From Pusillimonas caeni (lineage in GTDB: Bacteria > Pseudomonadota > Gammaproteobacteria > Burkholderiales > Burkholderiaceae_B): 64,000 bases of DNA. Position 1 is the stretch's first letter. Each line of letters opens with the position of its first letter. Positions 36,893-44,564 of this stretch are shown here, piece after piece. The stretch covers positions 372,001-436,000 of the forward strand of contig NZ_PDUW01000003.1 of the NCBI RefSeq assembly GCF_003545815.1, written 5' to 3'. A program made the translations under genes and the position numbers. The notes under the pieces are model-generated. The model saw nothing but the letters and a program-made list of their open reading frames with translations. It was not told the DNA's origin and made no database searches.

Positions 36893-37626
36893 TCTTGCAT
36901 CTCCTTCAATTCGTTCAGCCACCCGGCATGGCGCTCGCGCTCCAGAATGATGCAGCGCATACGTCTTAGTGCGGTGGCGATGGTGTACGCCCATGCGGCC
37001 AGGGCCATGAGCAGCATGCCGGCCAGCATGATCGTTGCCATGGACGGAGCGCGTGTCAGCGAGACCGAGGCCCCCTGATGCAGGGTGCTCCACCACTGGA
37101 CCGAGAAATAGATAATCGGAATGTTCACCACGCCGACAAGAGCCAGCACGGCAGCGGCCTTGTCGCCGCGTCGAGGGTCGTCCACGGCCGACTGGAGCGC
37201 AATGAAGGCCATGTACAAGAAGAACAGAATCAGTTCTGAGGTCAGGCGCGCATCCCACACCCACCAGGCTCCCCACATGGGCTTGCCCCACAAGGCGCCG
37301 GTCCATAGGGAGAGAAAGGTGAACATGGCGCCGGTGGGGGCCAGGGCCGATGCCATCATGGCCGACAGGCGGCTGTTGAGAACCAGCCCCACTGCGGCCC
37401 AGAAAGCCATCACCAAATAGATGAACATCGACATCCATGAGGCGGGCACATGCACGAAGATAATGCGGTATCCCTCGCCTTGCTGGGCGTCGGTGGGCGC
37501 CATGAAGAAACCTGCGTATAACCCCGCCGCAGTCAACAGGACGGAGGCTGCGCCAAACCACGGGATCAGGCGCCCAGCAAGCGGATAAAACGTTCTTGGC
37601 GATGCGTATTTGAACCAGTTGATCAT
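36889..37626 (-). CDS. ccmC: Heme exporter protein CcmC
   Basis: About 245 aa from the ATG at 37626 (MINWFKYASPRTFYPLAGRL); six membrane helices, with the WWD motif SLWTGALWGKPMWGAWWVWDARLTSELIL and flanking heme histidines (FVHVPASWM, STLHQGASVSLTR). It presents heme to CcmE. An upstream ATG at 37650 lies inside ccmB and is less likely. Confidence 0.95.
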   Translation of the reverse strand: MINWFKYASPRTFYPLAGRLIPWFGAASVLLTAAGLYAGFFMAPTDAQQGEGYRIIFVHVPASWMSMFIYLVMAFWAAVGLVLNSRLSAMMASALAPTGAMFTFLSLWTGALWGKPMWGAWWVWDARLTSELILFFLYMAFIALQSAVDDPRRGDKAAAVLALVGVVNIPIIYFSVQWWSTLHQGASVSLTRAPSMATIMLAGMLLMALAAWAYTIATALRRMRCIILERERHAGWLNELKEMQE

Positions 37627-37636
37627 CTGTTTTTCA

Positions 37637-38320
37637 TTACTCCAGCGCAATCTTCAGCGCGGCAGCCGTCGCCCAAGGAGCAAAAAACGCGGCCAGCACC
37701 AACATCGCTCCCAGCAGCGAAATATTCGCGCCTGTGCGTGCCCCGCCGGTGGCGACGTCAACAGCGGCCGTGCCAAAAATCAACACCGGTACGTAAAGCG
37801 GCAAAATCAGCAGTGTCAGCAGCACGCTGTTGCTGCGCAAGCCCAATGTCAGGCTGGCTCCAATCGCTCCAAGCAGGCTCAGCACCGGGGTGCCGAGCAA
37901 TAACGAGGCTGTCAGCGCGTATAGAGATGAAGGCGGCAAGTCGAATTGCAGTGCCAAAAATGGCGCCAGCAATGTCAGCGGCAGGCCGGTCAATAGCCAG
38001 TACGCGACGACTTTGCCCAATATCAGTACGCCCAACGGAGCGGGGGACAGGAGCAGTTGCTCCAGGGTCCCGTCCAGATAATCCCGTTCAAACAGGCGAT
38101 TCAACGAGATCAAGGTGGCCAGCAATGCGGCAATCCAGAGAATGCCGGGTGCAATCTGTCTGAGTATGTCTCGTTCAGCGCCAACGCCCAATGGAATCAA
38201 GCTGACCACGATGACAAAGAACGAAAGCGAAGTCAGGACTTCGGACTTGCAACGCATGGCGACTTTTAAATCATGTTTGATCACTCCATGGAAAGAAGCC
38301 AGCCCCAGGGGCGCACTCAT
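37637..38320 (-). CDS. ccmB: Heme exporter protein CcmB
   Basis: About 227 aa from the ATG at 38320, 4 bp after ccmA. Six membrane helices; the family segment LISLNRLFERDYLDGTLEQLLLSP is present. It forms the ABC-type membrane part that, with CcmA ATPase, releases holo-CcmE. An earlier in-frame start inside ccmA (38353) is possible but not needed. Confidence 0.94.
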   Translation of the reverse strand: MSAPLGLASFHGVIKHDLKVAMRCKSEVLTSLSFFVIVVSLIPLGVGAERDILRQIAPGILWIAALLATLISLNRLFERDYLDGTLEQLLLSPAPLGVLILGKVVAYWLLTGLPLTLLAPFLALQFDLPPSSLYALTASLLLGTPVLSLLGAIGASLTLGLRSNSVLLTLLILPLYVPVLIFGTAAVDVATGGARTGANISLLGAMLVLAAFFAPWATAAALKIALE

Positions 38321-38324
38321 GTGC

Positions 38325-38942
38325 TTATCCGCATGTGATGTGATACGTCGCATGCTTCAGTTTCATCTCATGATGCGTCGTGACAGCGGCTATTCCGCCA
38401 CGGCACAGGTGCCGGTCTATCGTTTCCGTCACCCATTGGGCGGCTTTGCTGTCCAAGGCGGCCAGAGGTTCGTCCAATACCCACAAAGGGCGTTTTTGCA
38501 GTACTAATCTAGCCAAGCTCACTCGACGCTTCTGTCCTTCAGACAAGAGCCGCGTCGGCAGATTTTCCTTGCCTTGCAATCCGACCTGATGCAATGCCGT
38601 GTGTATCGCACTTACGCTGGACGGTTCATTCGCCAGGGTCAAGGCAAACTGCAGGTTTTCCTCTGCATCTAGCTCTTCCTTCAGTCCTGGGAGGTGGCCT
38701 GCGTAAATGAGCTGACATCGGTATTCTTCATCCAGAGAGTCGATCTTGCGCCCGTGCCAGTACAGTGCGCCAGCAGCGGGGGCTGCCAGCCCCACAAGTG
38801 TGCGTAGCAGACTCGTTTTTCCACTACCGTTGTCGCCATGAATCACCAGACACTCTCCGGCCTTGAGATGAAAACTCAGGCCGTTGAACAAGCTGCGATC
38901 ACCGCGTACACATTCTAGGTTGAGAGCTTTGAACAACTTCAC
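38325..38942 (-). CDS. ccmA: Heme exporter ATP-binding protein CcmA
   Basis: 205 aa ABC ATPase. Walker A GDNGSGKTSLL (residues 36-46), signature LLSEGQKRRVSLARL, Walker B PLWVLDEPLAALD, and a switch histidine in VTTHHEM. First gene of the ccm operon. The upstream 390-bp gap holds a regulator-type box (39077-39093) and a nested palindrome. Confidence 0.96.
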   Translation of the reverse strand: MKLFKALNLECVRGDRSLFNGLSFHLKAGECLVIHGDNGSGKTSLLRTLVGLAAPAAGALYWHGRKIDSLDEEYRCQLIYAGHLPGLKEELDAEENLQFALTLANEPSSVSAIHTALHQVGLQGKENLPTRLLSEGQKRRVSLARLVLQKRPLWVLDEPLAALDSKAAQWVTETIDRHLCRGGIAAVTTHHEMKLKHATYHITCG

Positions 38943-39338
38943 CTCAATTTATGGGATTACTCCCAATCGGTAAAAGCGCAGGTTGCATGTGTTGATTCAC
39001 TCACACTGCTCAGCGCATTCGTATGGGTAATGACCCGTTCGATTGGGCCAATCATTACACACGATACGCCAACCCGATTAAGTCAATATTAAAGGCGCAG
39101 TGGCCGTATGTAACTCCGGTTTCAACCTTTGGGTCGCGCTGATGAACAACTCCGGTCCCTCCAAGCGGTGAGCATCGCCTAGTCAATTATGGACTTCTGT
39201 AGTAGTCATCAACTGACCACCTTGCTCTAAGCAGTAATGACCACGAGCCTAAGATTGGTACGTGCAGCATGGATGGCGGCGGCCCATCCCGCAGGATCTG
39301 AACCGAGGATAATGAGTGAGCGGTGCGTGCTCACTCGA
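38943..39338. promoter_or_regulatory. Promoter region of the ccm operon
   Basis: About 395 bp without a gene. It holds the ATTAAG-N5-ATTAAA box (39077-39093) and a nested palindrome at 39026-39058: GTAATGA / TCATTAC outside and GATTGG-G-CCAATC inside. No complete -35/-10 pair was assigned with confidence. Confidence 0.55.
39077..39093 (+). promoter_or_regulatory. PmrA/QseB-type direct-repeat box upstream of ccmA
   Basis: ATTAAG-TCAAT-ATTAAA, two TTAA(G) hexamers with a 5-nt gap, 135 bp upstream of the ccmA start. Same design as the boxes at 46278-46294 and 48440-48456. Confidence 0.6.
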
Positions 39339-39660
39339 TCAATCCAAGTGTTGCTTGACGAAATTGTTCAATTGCGTTTTTCCAATCGCTCCTGCCGTTC
39401 GATCCGCGAGTGAGCCGTTCTTGAATGCTAGGACTGCCGGTATGTTCTGAACCCCCGAAGCGATGTGTCAATGCCAGCGCATGATCAACGTTGATCTCAC
39501 CGAAGTGGGCGTCTTTGGCCATGTCATTGGAGGTTTGCTTGACCGGGGGCGACATGGCCCGGCACGGTCCACACCATTTAGCCCAGAAGCGCACAACGTG
39601 CACGCCGGATAGGCCTATGGTGGTGTCAAAACTCTCGGAGGTTAGTTCTCTGATTATGAT
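39339..39660 (-). pseudogene. Thioredoxin, frameshifted and without a good start
   Basis: RELTSESFDTTIGLSG, then VVRFWAKWCGPCRAM with the active site CGPC, reads as thioredoxin up to ALALTHRFG. After a run of five G (39452-39456 as C on the plus strand) the family sequence continues in the next frame: VQNIPAVLAFKNGSLADRT to KQHLD and TGA at 39339-39341. One base too many in the run breaks the gene. No ATG lies before the homologous start; the frame opens right after the ATPase gene stop. It is last in the cco operon. A sequencing error in the homopolymer would also explain the shift, but not the missing start. Confidence 0.75.
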
Positions 39661-39702
39661 TAAGTTTCCGGGCGAGAGGGATGAAAGATTTGGCGGTGCT
39701 GC

Positions 39703-41958
39703 TTAATGAGCAGCAGCCAAGCCGTCGGACTGAAATGGACGAGCAGAATTGCCGAGGACCGTCATGCTGCTTAGAAGCATGGCGACGGCGGCCGCACCGG
39801 GGGTAACGCCGATATGCAAGAACAACGCAACGATTGCAACGTTGTAGATGATCGAGAAAAAGAGGTTTTGACGGATTCGCCGCATGATGTGGCGGGCCAT
39901 TTGACGTGCCAGGACCACTTGGCTCATGCCGCCTCGCGTGATCACCACGCCTGAGGCCGTGACGGCGATGGCATTTGCACCAGTGACGGCCACACCGCAG
40001 CCGGCCGCAGCAAGGACCAGCGTGTCGTTGATGCCGTCGCCGACAAAAACAGTGTCATGCCCATGTTTCTGAAGGATTGCGACTTTGTCGTCCGGCTTGC
40101 TGGCTGCGTGAACGTGCTTCGGCGCAAAGCCAAGTTTTTCACCCACCCAGTTTGCCGCCATGGCGTGATCGCCCGTTACCAGCAGAGTTCGACAGCCTTC
40201 TTTACGCAGGAAGTTCAAGGACTTCAGCGAATCGGCCCGGATATTGTCTTGCAGTTCGATTTTGCCTTCCCATCGTCCGTTACGAGAAATGTGCGCTGTG
40301 GCGCTTGGTGCTGGGCCTGTTGCGGGATCAGCGGCTGCTTCCTCCTTCTCGGTGCAGCGCACGCCCTGCCGCTCCAGCCACTTGACGGCTCCGATCAGCC
40401 ATGTCGCCCCATCGGGCGCGATATAACGTACGCCGGCCGGATGCCGCTCCACAAGGGGCGTCAGCGGCAGATCTTCGATTCCACGAGAACGAGCATGCTG
40501 GACGATGGCGTTGGCCACAGGATGGGCAACGCCTGTTTCCGCGTTCGCGACGACTCGTAGGAGATCGTCGGGCGCCAGGTGCTCGCTTGTCATGCGCGCC
40601 ACTGTCAATTGCCCCGTCGTGAGCGTTCCCGTCTTGTCAAACGCAAATGTGCGGCCTCGCGCCAGGGCTTCGACACTGGCGGGATCCCTGAACAGGATGC
40701 CGGCGCGCGAAGCGCGAGCACTGCCTGCCGAGAATGCCAGCGGCAGGGCAAGCCCGACGGCGCAGGGGCAAGCCGCGACGAGTACCGAGAGCGAGGCTAG
40801 TAATGCGTGGTCGACGGCCATACCCATCCATAGGTGGCGCATGAGCGCAAGCAGCGATATCGCGCCAGCCACTGGAAGTAGCCATCGGGCAAATTGTTCG
40901 GCGAGTTTCGACATCGAGGACTTCGCGCCGAACAGCTCATGCATGCGCAGACCCAGTTTATCGGCATATCTTTCGCCTTGAGATTTTTCCACCCGCAGCA
41001 CTAACGGGGCCTGCAGATTCACCATGCCGGCATGCAGGTACTCGCCGGCGCTGCGCTCCAGCGGCAGAGATTCTCCCGTCAGCAAAGACGTGTCTACCTG
41101 CGACGCGCCCTTTTCTATGAGCCCGTCGACAGGTATGCGTTCGCCAGCGAGCACGTAAACTAGTGAGCCCGTCTGGACCGACTCCAGCGCAACGATTTTT
41201 TTATTTCCGTCAGGCTGGATGATGCGTGCCGTTTCCGGCATGAGCTGGCGCAGGGCGTCGATCGCTACCATGCTGTGCTTGCGTGCCTGGATCTCGATCA
41301 GCCGCCCCACCAACAGGAATGTGATAAGCATCGTGGCGGCATCGACGTATACGGCGGGCGAATTTCGAGTGAGGTTCCATAGCGACAGCAATAAGGAGCC
41401 CCAGACGCCCAGCGATATGAGGGCATCCATGCCGGGAACTCCGGCTCGCACTGTTTTCCAGCCCGCCCGATAAAAATCGAGGCCACTGTATAGAACCACC
41501 GGCAGGCTGAAAATGGTTGCGGTCCAGCCTACCAGCAAGGCATCGATACCGGCCACGGCCTCGATGCCAAAGTAAAGCATCCAGGATCCCAGCATGCTCC
41601 ACATGCCGAAGAAGGCGGCAACGATCAACTGCAGCCGTATCCGCGATGCTTGTTTTTCCAGGGATAGGTTCACCTCGTTGTCGTCCAGCAGCGGCGACAT
41701 TTCGTAGCCTAGGCCCTGCACCCGATCAAAAAGCTTTTGAAAATCGAAGCGCGCCGGTTCCCACCGAACTAAGGCGGAGCCGGAGGTGAAATTTACGTTG
41801 CTCTCCAGCACTCCCGGCGCTTTATCGATGACGCGCTGCACCGCCATGGCGCAACTGGCGCAGAACATGCCGCGCACGGAAAAAATCATGCGTCCGGCGG
41901 GGCGCAGCGACTCTAGGTCCAATGTGTTGGCTGCGGCGGCCGTTGTCGTCGACTGCAT
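39703..41958 (-). CDS. P1B-type copper ATPase (CcoI/CopA-like)
   Basis: 751 aa from the ATG at 41958, whose GAGGA site overlaps the stop of the preceding cytochrome gene. One N-terminal HMA domain with GMFCASCAMAV (C33, C36), then eight membrane helices with the metal-channel motif ACPCAVGLALPL, TGES in LLTGESLPLE, FDKTGTLTTG, the HP in GVAHPVANA, and GDGIND. The hinge part reads GDGINDTLVLAAAGCGVAV rather than the usual DAPALAAADVG. Its place within the cco operon points to CcoI, which supplies copper to the CuB site of cbb3 oxidase; copper efflux is the alternative. Confidence 0.9.
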   Translation of the reverse strand: MQSTTTAAAANTLDLESLRPAGRMIFSVRGMFCASCAMAVQRVIDKAPGVLESNVNFTSGSALVRWEPARFDFQKLFDRVQGLGYEMSPLLDDNEVNLSLEKQASRIRLQLIVAAFFGMWSMLGSWMLYFGIEAVAGIDALLVGWTATIFSLPVVLYSGLDFYRAGWKTVRAGVPGMDALISLGVWGSLLLSLWNLTRNSPAVYVDAATMLITFLLVGRLIEIQARKHSMVAIDALRQLMPETARIIQPDGNKKIVALESVQTGSLVYVLAGERIPVDGLIEKGASQVDTSLLTGESLPLERSAGEYLHAGMVNLQAPLVLRVEKSQGERYADKLGLRMHELFGAKSSMSKLAEQFARWLLPVAGAISLLALMRHLWMGMAVDHALLASLSVLVAACPCAVGLALPLAFSAGSARASRAGILFRDPASVEALARGRTFAFDKTGTLTTGQLTVARMTSEHLAPDDLLRVVANAETGVAHPVANAIVQHARSRGIEDLPLTPLVERHPAGVRYIAPDGATWLIGAVKWLERQGVRCTEKEEAAADPATGPAPSATAHISRNGRWEGKIELQDNIRADSLKSLNFLRKEGCRTLLVTGDHAMAANWVGEKLGFAPKHVHAASKPDDKVAILQKHGHDTVFVGDGINDTLVLAAAGCGVAVTGANAIAVTASGVVITRGGMSQVVLARQMARHIMRRIRQNLFFSIIYNVAIVALFLHIGVTPGAAAVAMLLSSMTVLGNSARPFQSDGLAAAH

Positions 41959-41965
41959 GGCGTGA

Positions 41966-43072
41966 TCAGTCCTCTTGTTCCGTACCCCCGCCGACGACCT
42001 TCCCGTTGACTGCCTTGCCGTAGAAGCTTTCCTCCCCATCATGGAATTCGACGCGCGCCTCTTCGAGGGTGCCGGTCTGACGGGGATCCTTGGGGCGTTC
42101 ATGGCTGTCGACGAAAGCTGCAACGTCCCAAGCTTCCTGGTCGGTCAGCGAGAATGGCTTGCCCAGCGGCATGTTGGCCTTGATGAAGCCGGCGGCCGTA
42201 TCGATACGCGCCATGCCCGCGCCCCAGTTGTAGGAGTTCGGGCCCCAGAGCGGGGGAAACACCACACCGCTGTCGGGATCTCGCTGGCCCTGGCCATCCG
42301 CGCCATGGCACAGGGCGCAGTTCTGCGCGTAGACTGTCTGTCCGCGCATCACGTCGTAGTCTTCTTCGGGTTTCTTGAGCTTGGGATAGCCTGAGCCAGG
42401 TAACTTTTCTCCCGTGGACGCACCATCGGCCATCCAATAGAAGTAGGTTGTCAAGTCGCGGTAGATATCGCTCCCGGCTGGTGGAGGCTGGCCCGATGGT
42501 GAGCCCTGTGCATTCATTGAGTACGTGAAACAGCCCTTGATGCGGTCCTCGATGGTACTGATTGACTTTGTCTTGCTTCGGTACGCTGGATAACGCACAT
42601 AGGCGCCCCACATGGGAGCTGAATTTTCTCGGCGTCCGGCATCAAGGTGGCAATTGACGCAAGCGAGCGTATTGCCGACGTGCTCGGACACCATGGTCGA
42701 CGTTTCCATGAAGATGGCGCGGCCTCGCTTGACGGCATCGCCGTAGGGACTGTCAGGAATACTGTTTTCCGATGGAGGTGAGTAATAGCCATCGGCACCG
42801 ACTGGCATGCCGGCTGTGGGCGCAGCCCTGTCTGCTTGGTGTGTCTTGCGGTCGGACTCCATGGCTTCACGTGTGTAGACCTGGCTGCCGATCTGGGTAA
42901 TGCCGCCTTTCTCGGAAGTGAAAGAGAACGACATCAGGCCGCTGTCATGAATCAGGTAGCCGGCGCCGAACAACAGGATGCCCAGTCCCGCGCTCCAGGC
43001 TAACCGCCGGGCGCCTGACATCCGCTTGCGTATGCCCGGCTCCGGCCGGTTAGAGGAATGGTTTTGTGTCAT
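41966..43072 (-). CDS. Membrane-anchored diheme cytochrome c, TsdA-like thiosulfate dehydrogenase
   Basis: 368 aa: one N-terminal membrane helix (LAWSAGLGILLFGAGYLI), then two cytochrome c domains. Heme 1 CVNCH (C138-C141-H142) is in LACVNCHLDAGRRENSAPMWG, followed by YPAYRSKTKSISTIEDRIKGCFTYSMN; this stretch is diagnostic of TsdA, in which a cysteine serves as unusual axial ligand of the active-site heme (candidate C181). Heme 2 is CALCH (C252-C255-H256). TsdA interconverts thiosulfate and tetrathionate. Located between the diheme CcoP-like cytochrome and the copper ATPase of one operon, it could feed electrons directly to the oxidase. Confidence 0.8.
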   Translation of the reverse strand: MTQNHSSNRPEPGIRKRMSGARRLAWSAGLGILLFGAGYLIHDSGLMSFSFTSEKGGITQIGSQVYTREAMESDRKTHQADRAAPTAGMPVGADGYYSPPSENSIPDSPYGDAVKRGRAIFMETSTMVSEHVGNTLACVNCHLDAGRRENSAPMWGAYVRYPAYRSKTKSISTIEDRIKGCFTYSMNAQGSPSGQPPPAGSDIYRDLTTYFYWMADGASTGEKLPGSGYPKLKKPEEDYDVMRGQTVYAQNCALCHGADGQGQRDPDSGVVFPPLWGPNSYNWGAGMARIDTAAGFIKANMPLGKPFSLTDQEAWDVAAFVDSHERPKDPRQTGTLEEARVEFHDGEESFYGKAVNGKVVGGGTEQED

Positions 43073-43087
43073 CTTGGCTCTCTATGC

Positions 43088-43906
43088 TTACTTGACAGTG
43101 TCGTCGCGGTCTCCCGGCAAGGACGCCGCATAATTGGATACCGCATACAGATCCTGGTAGGACAGTCGGCTCGCGATGTCGTCCATTAAGGATTGCGGTG
43201 AGTTGTGCCGGTGACCACCTTTCCAGGCGGCCAACTGGCCGAACAAGTATTCGGGCTGTTGCGCAGCCAGGGGCGGGAAGGAGACACCCACGCCTTGTCC
43301 CTGGTCTCCGTGGCAACTGACGCATGCAGGCACGTCCAGTTTCCAGTCACCTTTTTCGAACAGCAGGCGGCCTCTCTCCATGTCGGCATCGGAGTGCGGC
43401 AGCATCAACTGGGGGACGGGCAGGTTCGCATAGTAGGCCGTCACTTCCGCAATATCGTGAGCCGATAGTTCGCGCGCCACGTAGTGCATGGATTCGTTAA
43501 TGCGCTCGTCGGAAGCGAAGTCGCGCAGCTGCTTGGCCAGGTATTCCTTTGAAAGGCCGGCAAGACGGGGGGTGTTGCCGGCACCCTCGCCCTGATCGCC
43601 ATGGCAGGATGCGCAGCTCCACACGCTACCTCGGCCGGCATGGACCAGCTCGGGTGCATCCTGCGTCGCGATGGGAGTAGGCACTGCGGGCGTCACCGGC
43701 GCGACCGGGCCACTGGCGACCGTATCGGGCGAGCCGGAGTCCGTCCATGGAGCCAGGTCGCTTAGATAGATGCCGACGCCGGCCAGCGCCAAGGCGATGA
43801 GCACCGCCAGCAGGAAAATGGGAATCGGGCGGGGCGGCTCCCAAGGTTCGAATGTGGGATCGATGTCGTCGACACGGGGCGTTGTCGAGTGGTGATTAGT
43901 TTTCAT
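43088..43906 (-). CDS. Diheme cytochrome c, CcoP-like subunit
   Basis: 272 aa. One N-terminal membrane helix (IFLLAVLIALALAGVGIYL), a Pro/Ala linker, and two class I cytochrome c domains with WSCASCHGDQGEG (C98, C101, H102) and PACVSCHGDQGQG (C195, C198, H199). The domain order matches CcoP, but the sequence between hemes (RLAGLSKEYLAKQLRDFASDER, Met in NESMHYVA) is closer to c4/c5-type diheme cytochromes. It follows ccoO by 7 bp. Probably the electron entry subunit or donor of the oxidase. Confidence 0.8.
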   Translation of the reverse strand: MKTNHHSTTPRVDDIDPTFEPWEPPRPIPIFLLAVLIALALAGVGIYLSDLAPWTDSGSPDTVASGPVAPVTPAVPTPIATQDAPELVHAGRGSVWSCASCHGDQGEGAGNTPRLAGLSKEYLAKQLRDFASDERINESMHYVARELSAHDIAEVTAYYANLPVPQLMLPHSDADMERGRLLFEKGDWKLDVPACVSCHGDQGQGVGVSFPPLAAQQPEYLFGQLAAWKGGHRHNSPQSLMDDIASRLSYQDLYAVSNYAASLPGDRDDTVK

Positions 43907-43913
43907 GGCGTTC

Positions 43914-44564
43914 CTAACCCGCATGCCCGTCTGCCGCTGTTTCCGGACGGTGGTCATATCCGCGGTCCCTCTTCTGCAATTCCTCGTGGCTGGCCGGATA
44001 GGTGCGATCCAGGCTGAGCAGGTATTCGACGAGATCCAGCGCTTCTTTGCGAGCCACGACCACCCGGCCGCCCGGCGGCTGGAACTGGGCGGGCAGGCGC
44101 ACCACGACGTCGTCCTGCGCAGCTTCATCCTTCACGTCGAACATATAGGGATATGAAGGCATGATGCTCCAATCGAAGATGGCGCGCGGCTGGTACAGGT
44201 GCGTCAGATGCCAATCGCGGCTTTTCAGGCGGGCGCCGACGTTGAGCAGGTCGGGGCCGGTACGCATGGTGCCCAGCAGGTGGGGCGTGTCGTAGAAATA
44301 GTCTCCCGGCGTCGAGGCGCGGCCCCAGCCGCGGGCGCCGTCGAATAGCGTTTGGCCTGTGGAGCGGGGCTGCTGGCTGTGGCAGTAGATACAACCGTTG
44401 GCGACGTACTGCTGGCGTCCGAACAACTGCTGCTCGGTGTAGGGCTGGAGCTGCGCCGGCGGCTGCGATGTGCGAAGCTGCCAGGCGGGCAGAATCACCA
44501 GCATCAGTGTGGCGAGCAGCAAGACGCCAATTGCGCCAATGAGAAGTGGCAAAAGTTTGTTCAT
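43914..44564 (-). CDS. ccoO: cbb3-type oxidase monoheme subunit CcoO
   Basis: 216 aa. N-terminal membrane helix and a single CIYCH heme site (C58, C61, H62) in YVANGCIYCHSQQPR, followed by GWGRASTPGDYFYDTPHLLGTMRTGPDL and the axial Met in SIMPSYPYMF. This is the CcoO/FixO pattern. Overlaps ccoN by 4 bp and transfers electrons to the heme-copper subunit. Confidence 0.92.
   Translation of the reverse strand: MNKLLPLLIGAIGVLLLATLMLVILPAWQLRTSQPPAQLQPYTEQQLFGRQQYVANGCIYCHSQQPRSTGQTLFDGARGWGRASTPGDYFYDTPHLLGTMRTGPDLLNVGARLKSRDWHLTHLYQPRAIFDWSIMPSYPYMFDVKDEAAQDDVVVRLPAQFQPPGGRVVVARKEALDLVEYLLSLDRTYPASHEELQKRDRGYDHRPETAADGHAG

Noticed and set aside
38943-39330. FNR/Anr-type box (TTGAT-N4-ATCAA) before ccm
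   Set aside because: TTGAT occurs but without the second half site at the right distance.
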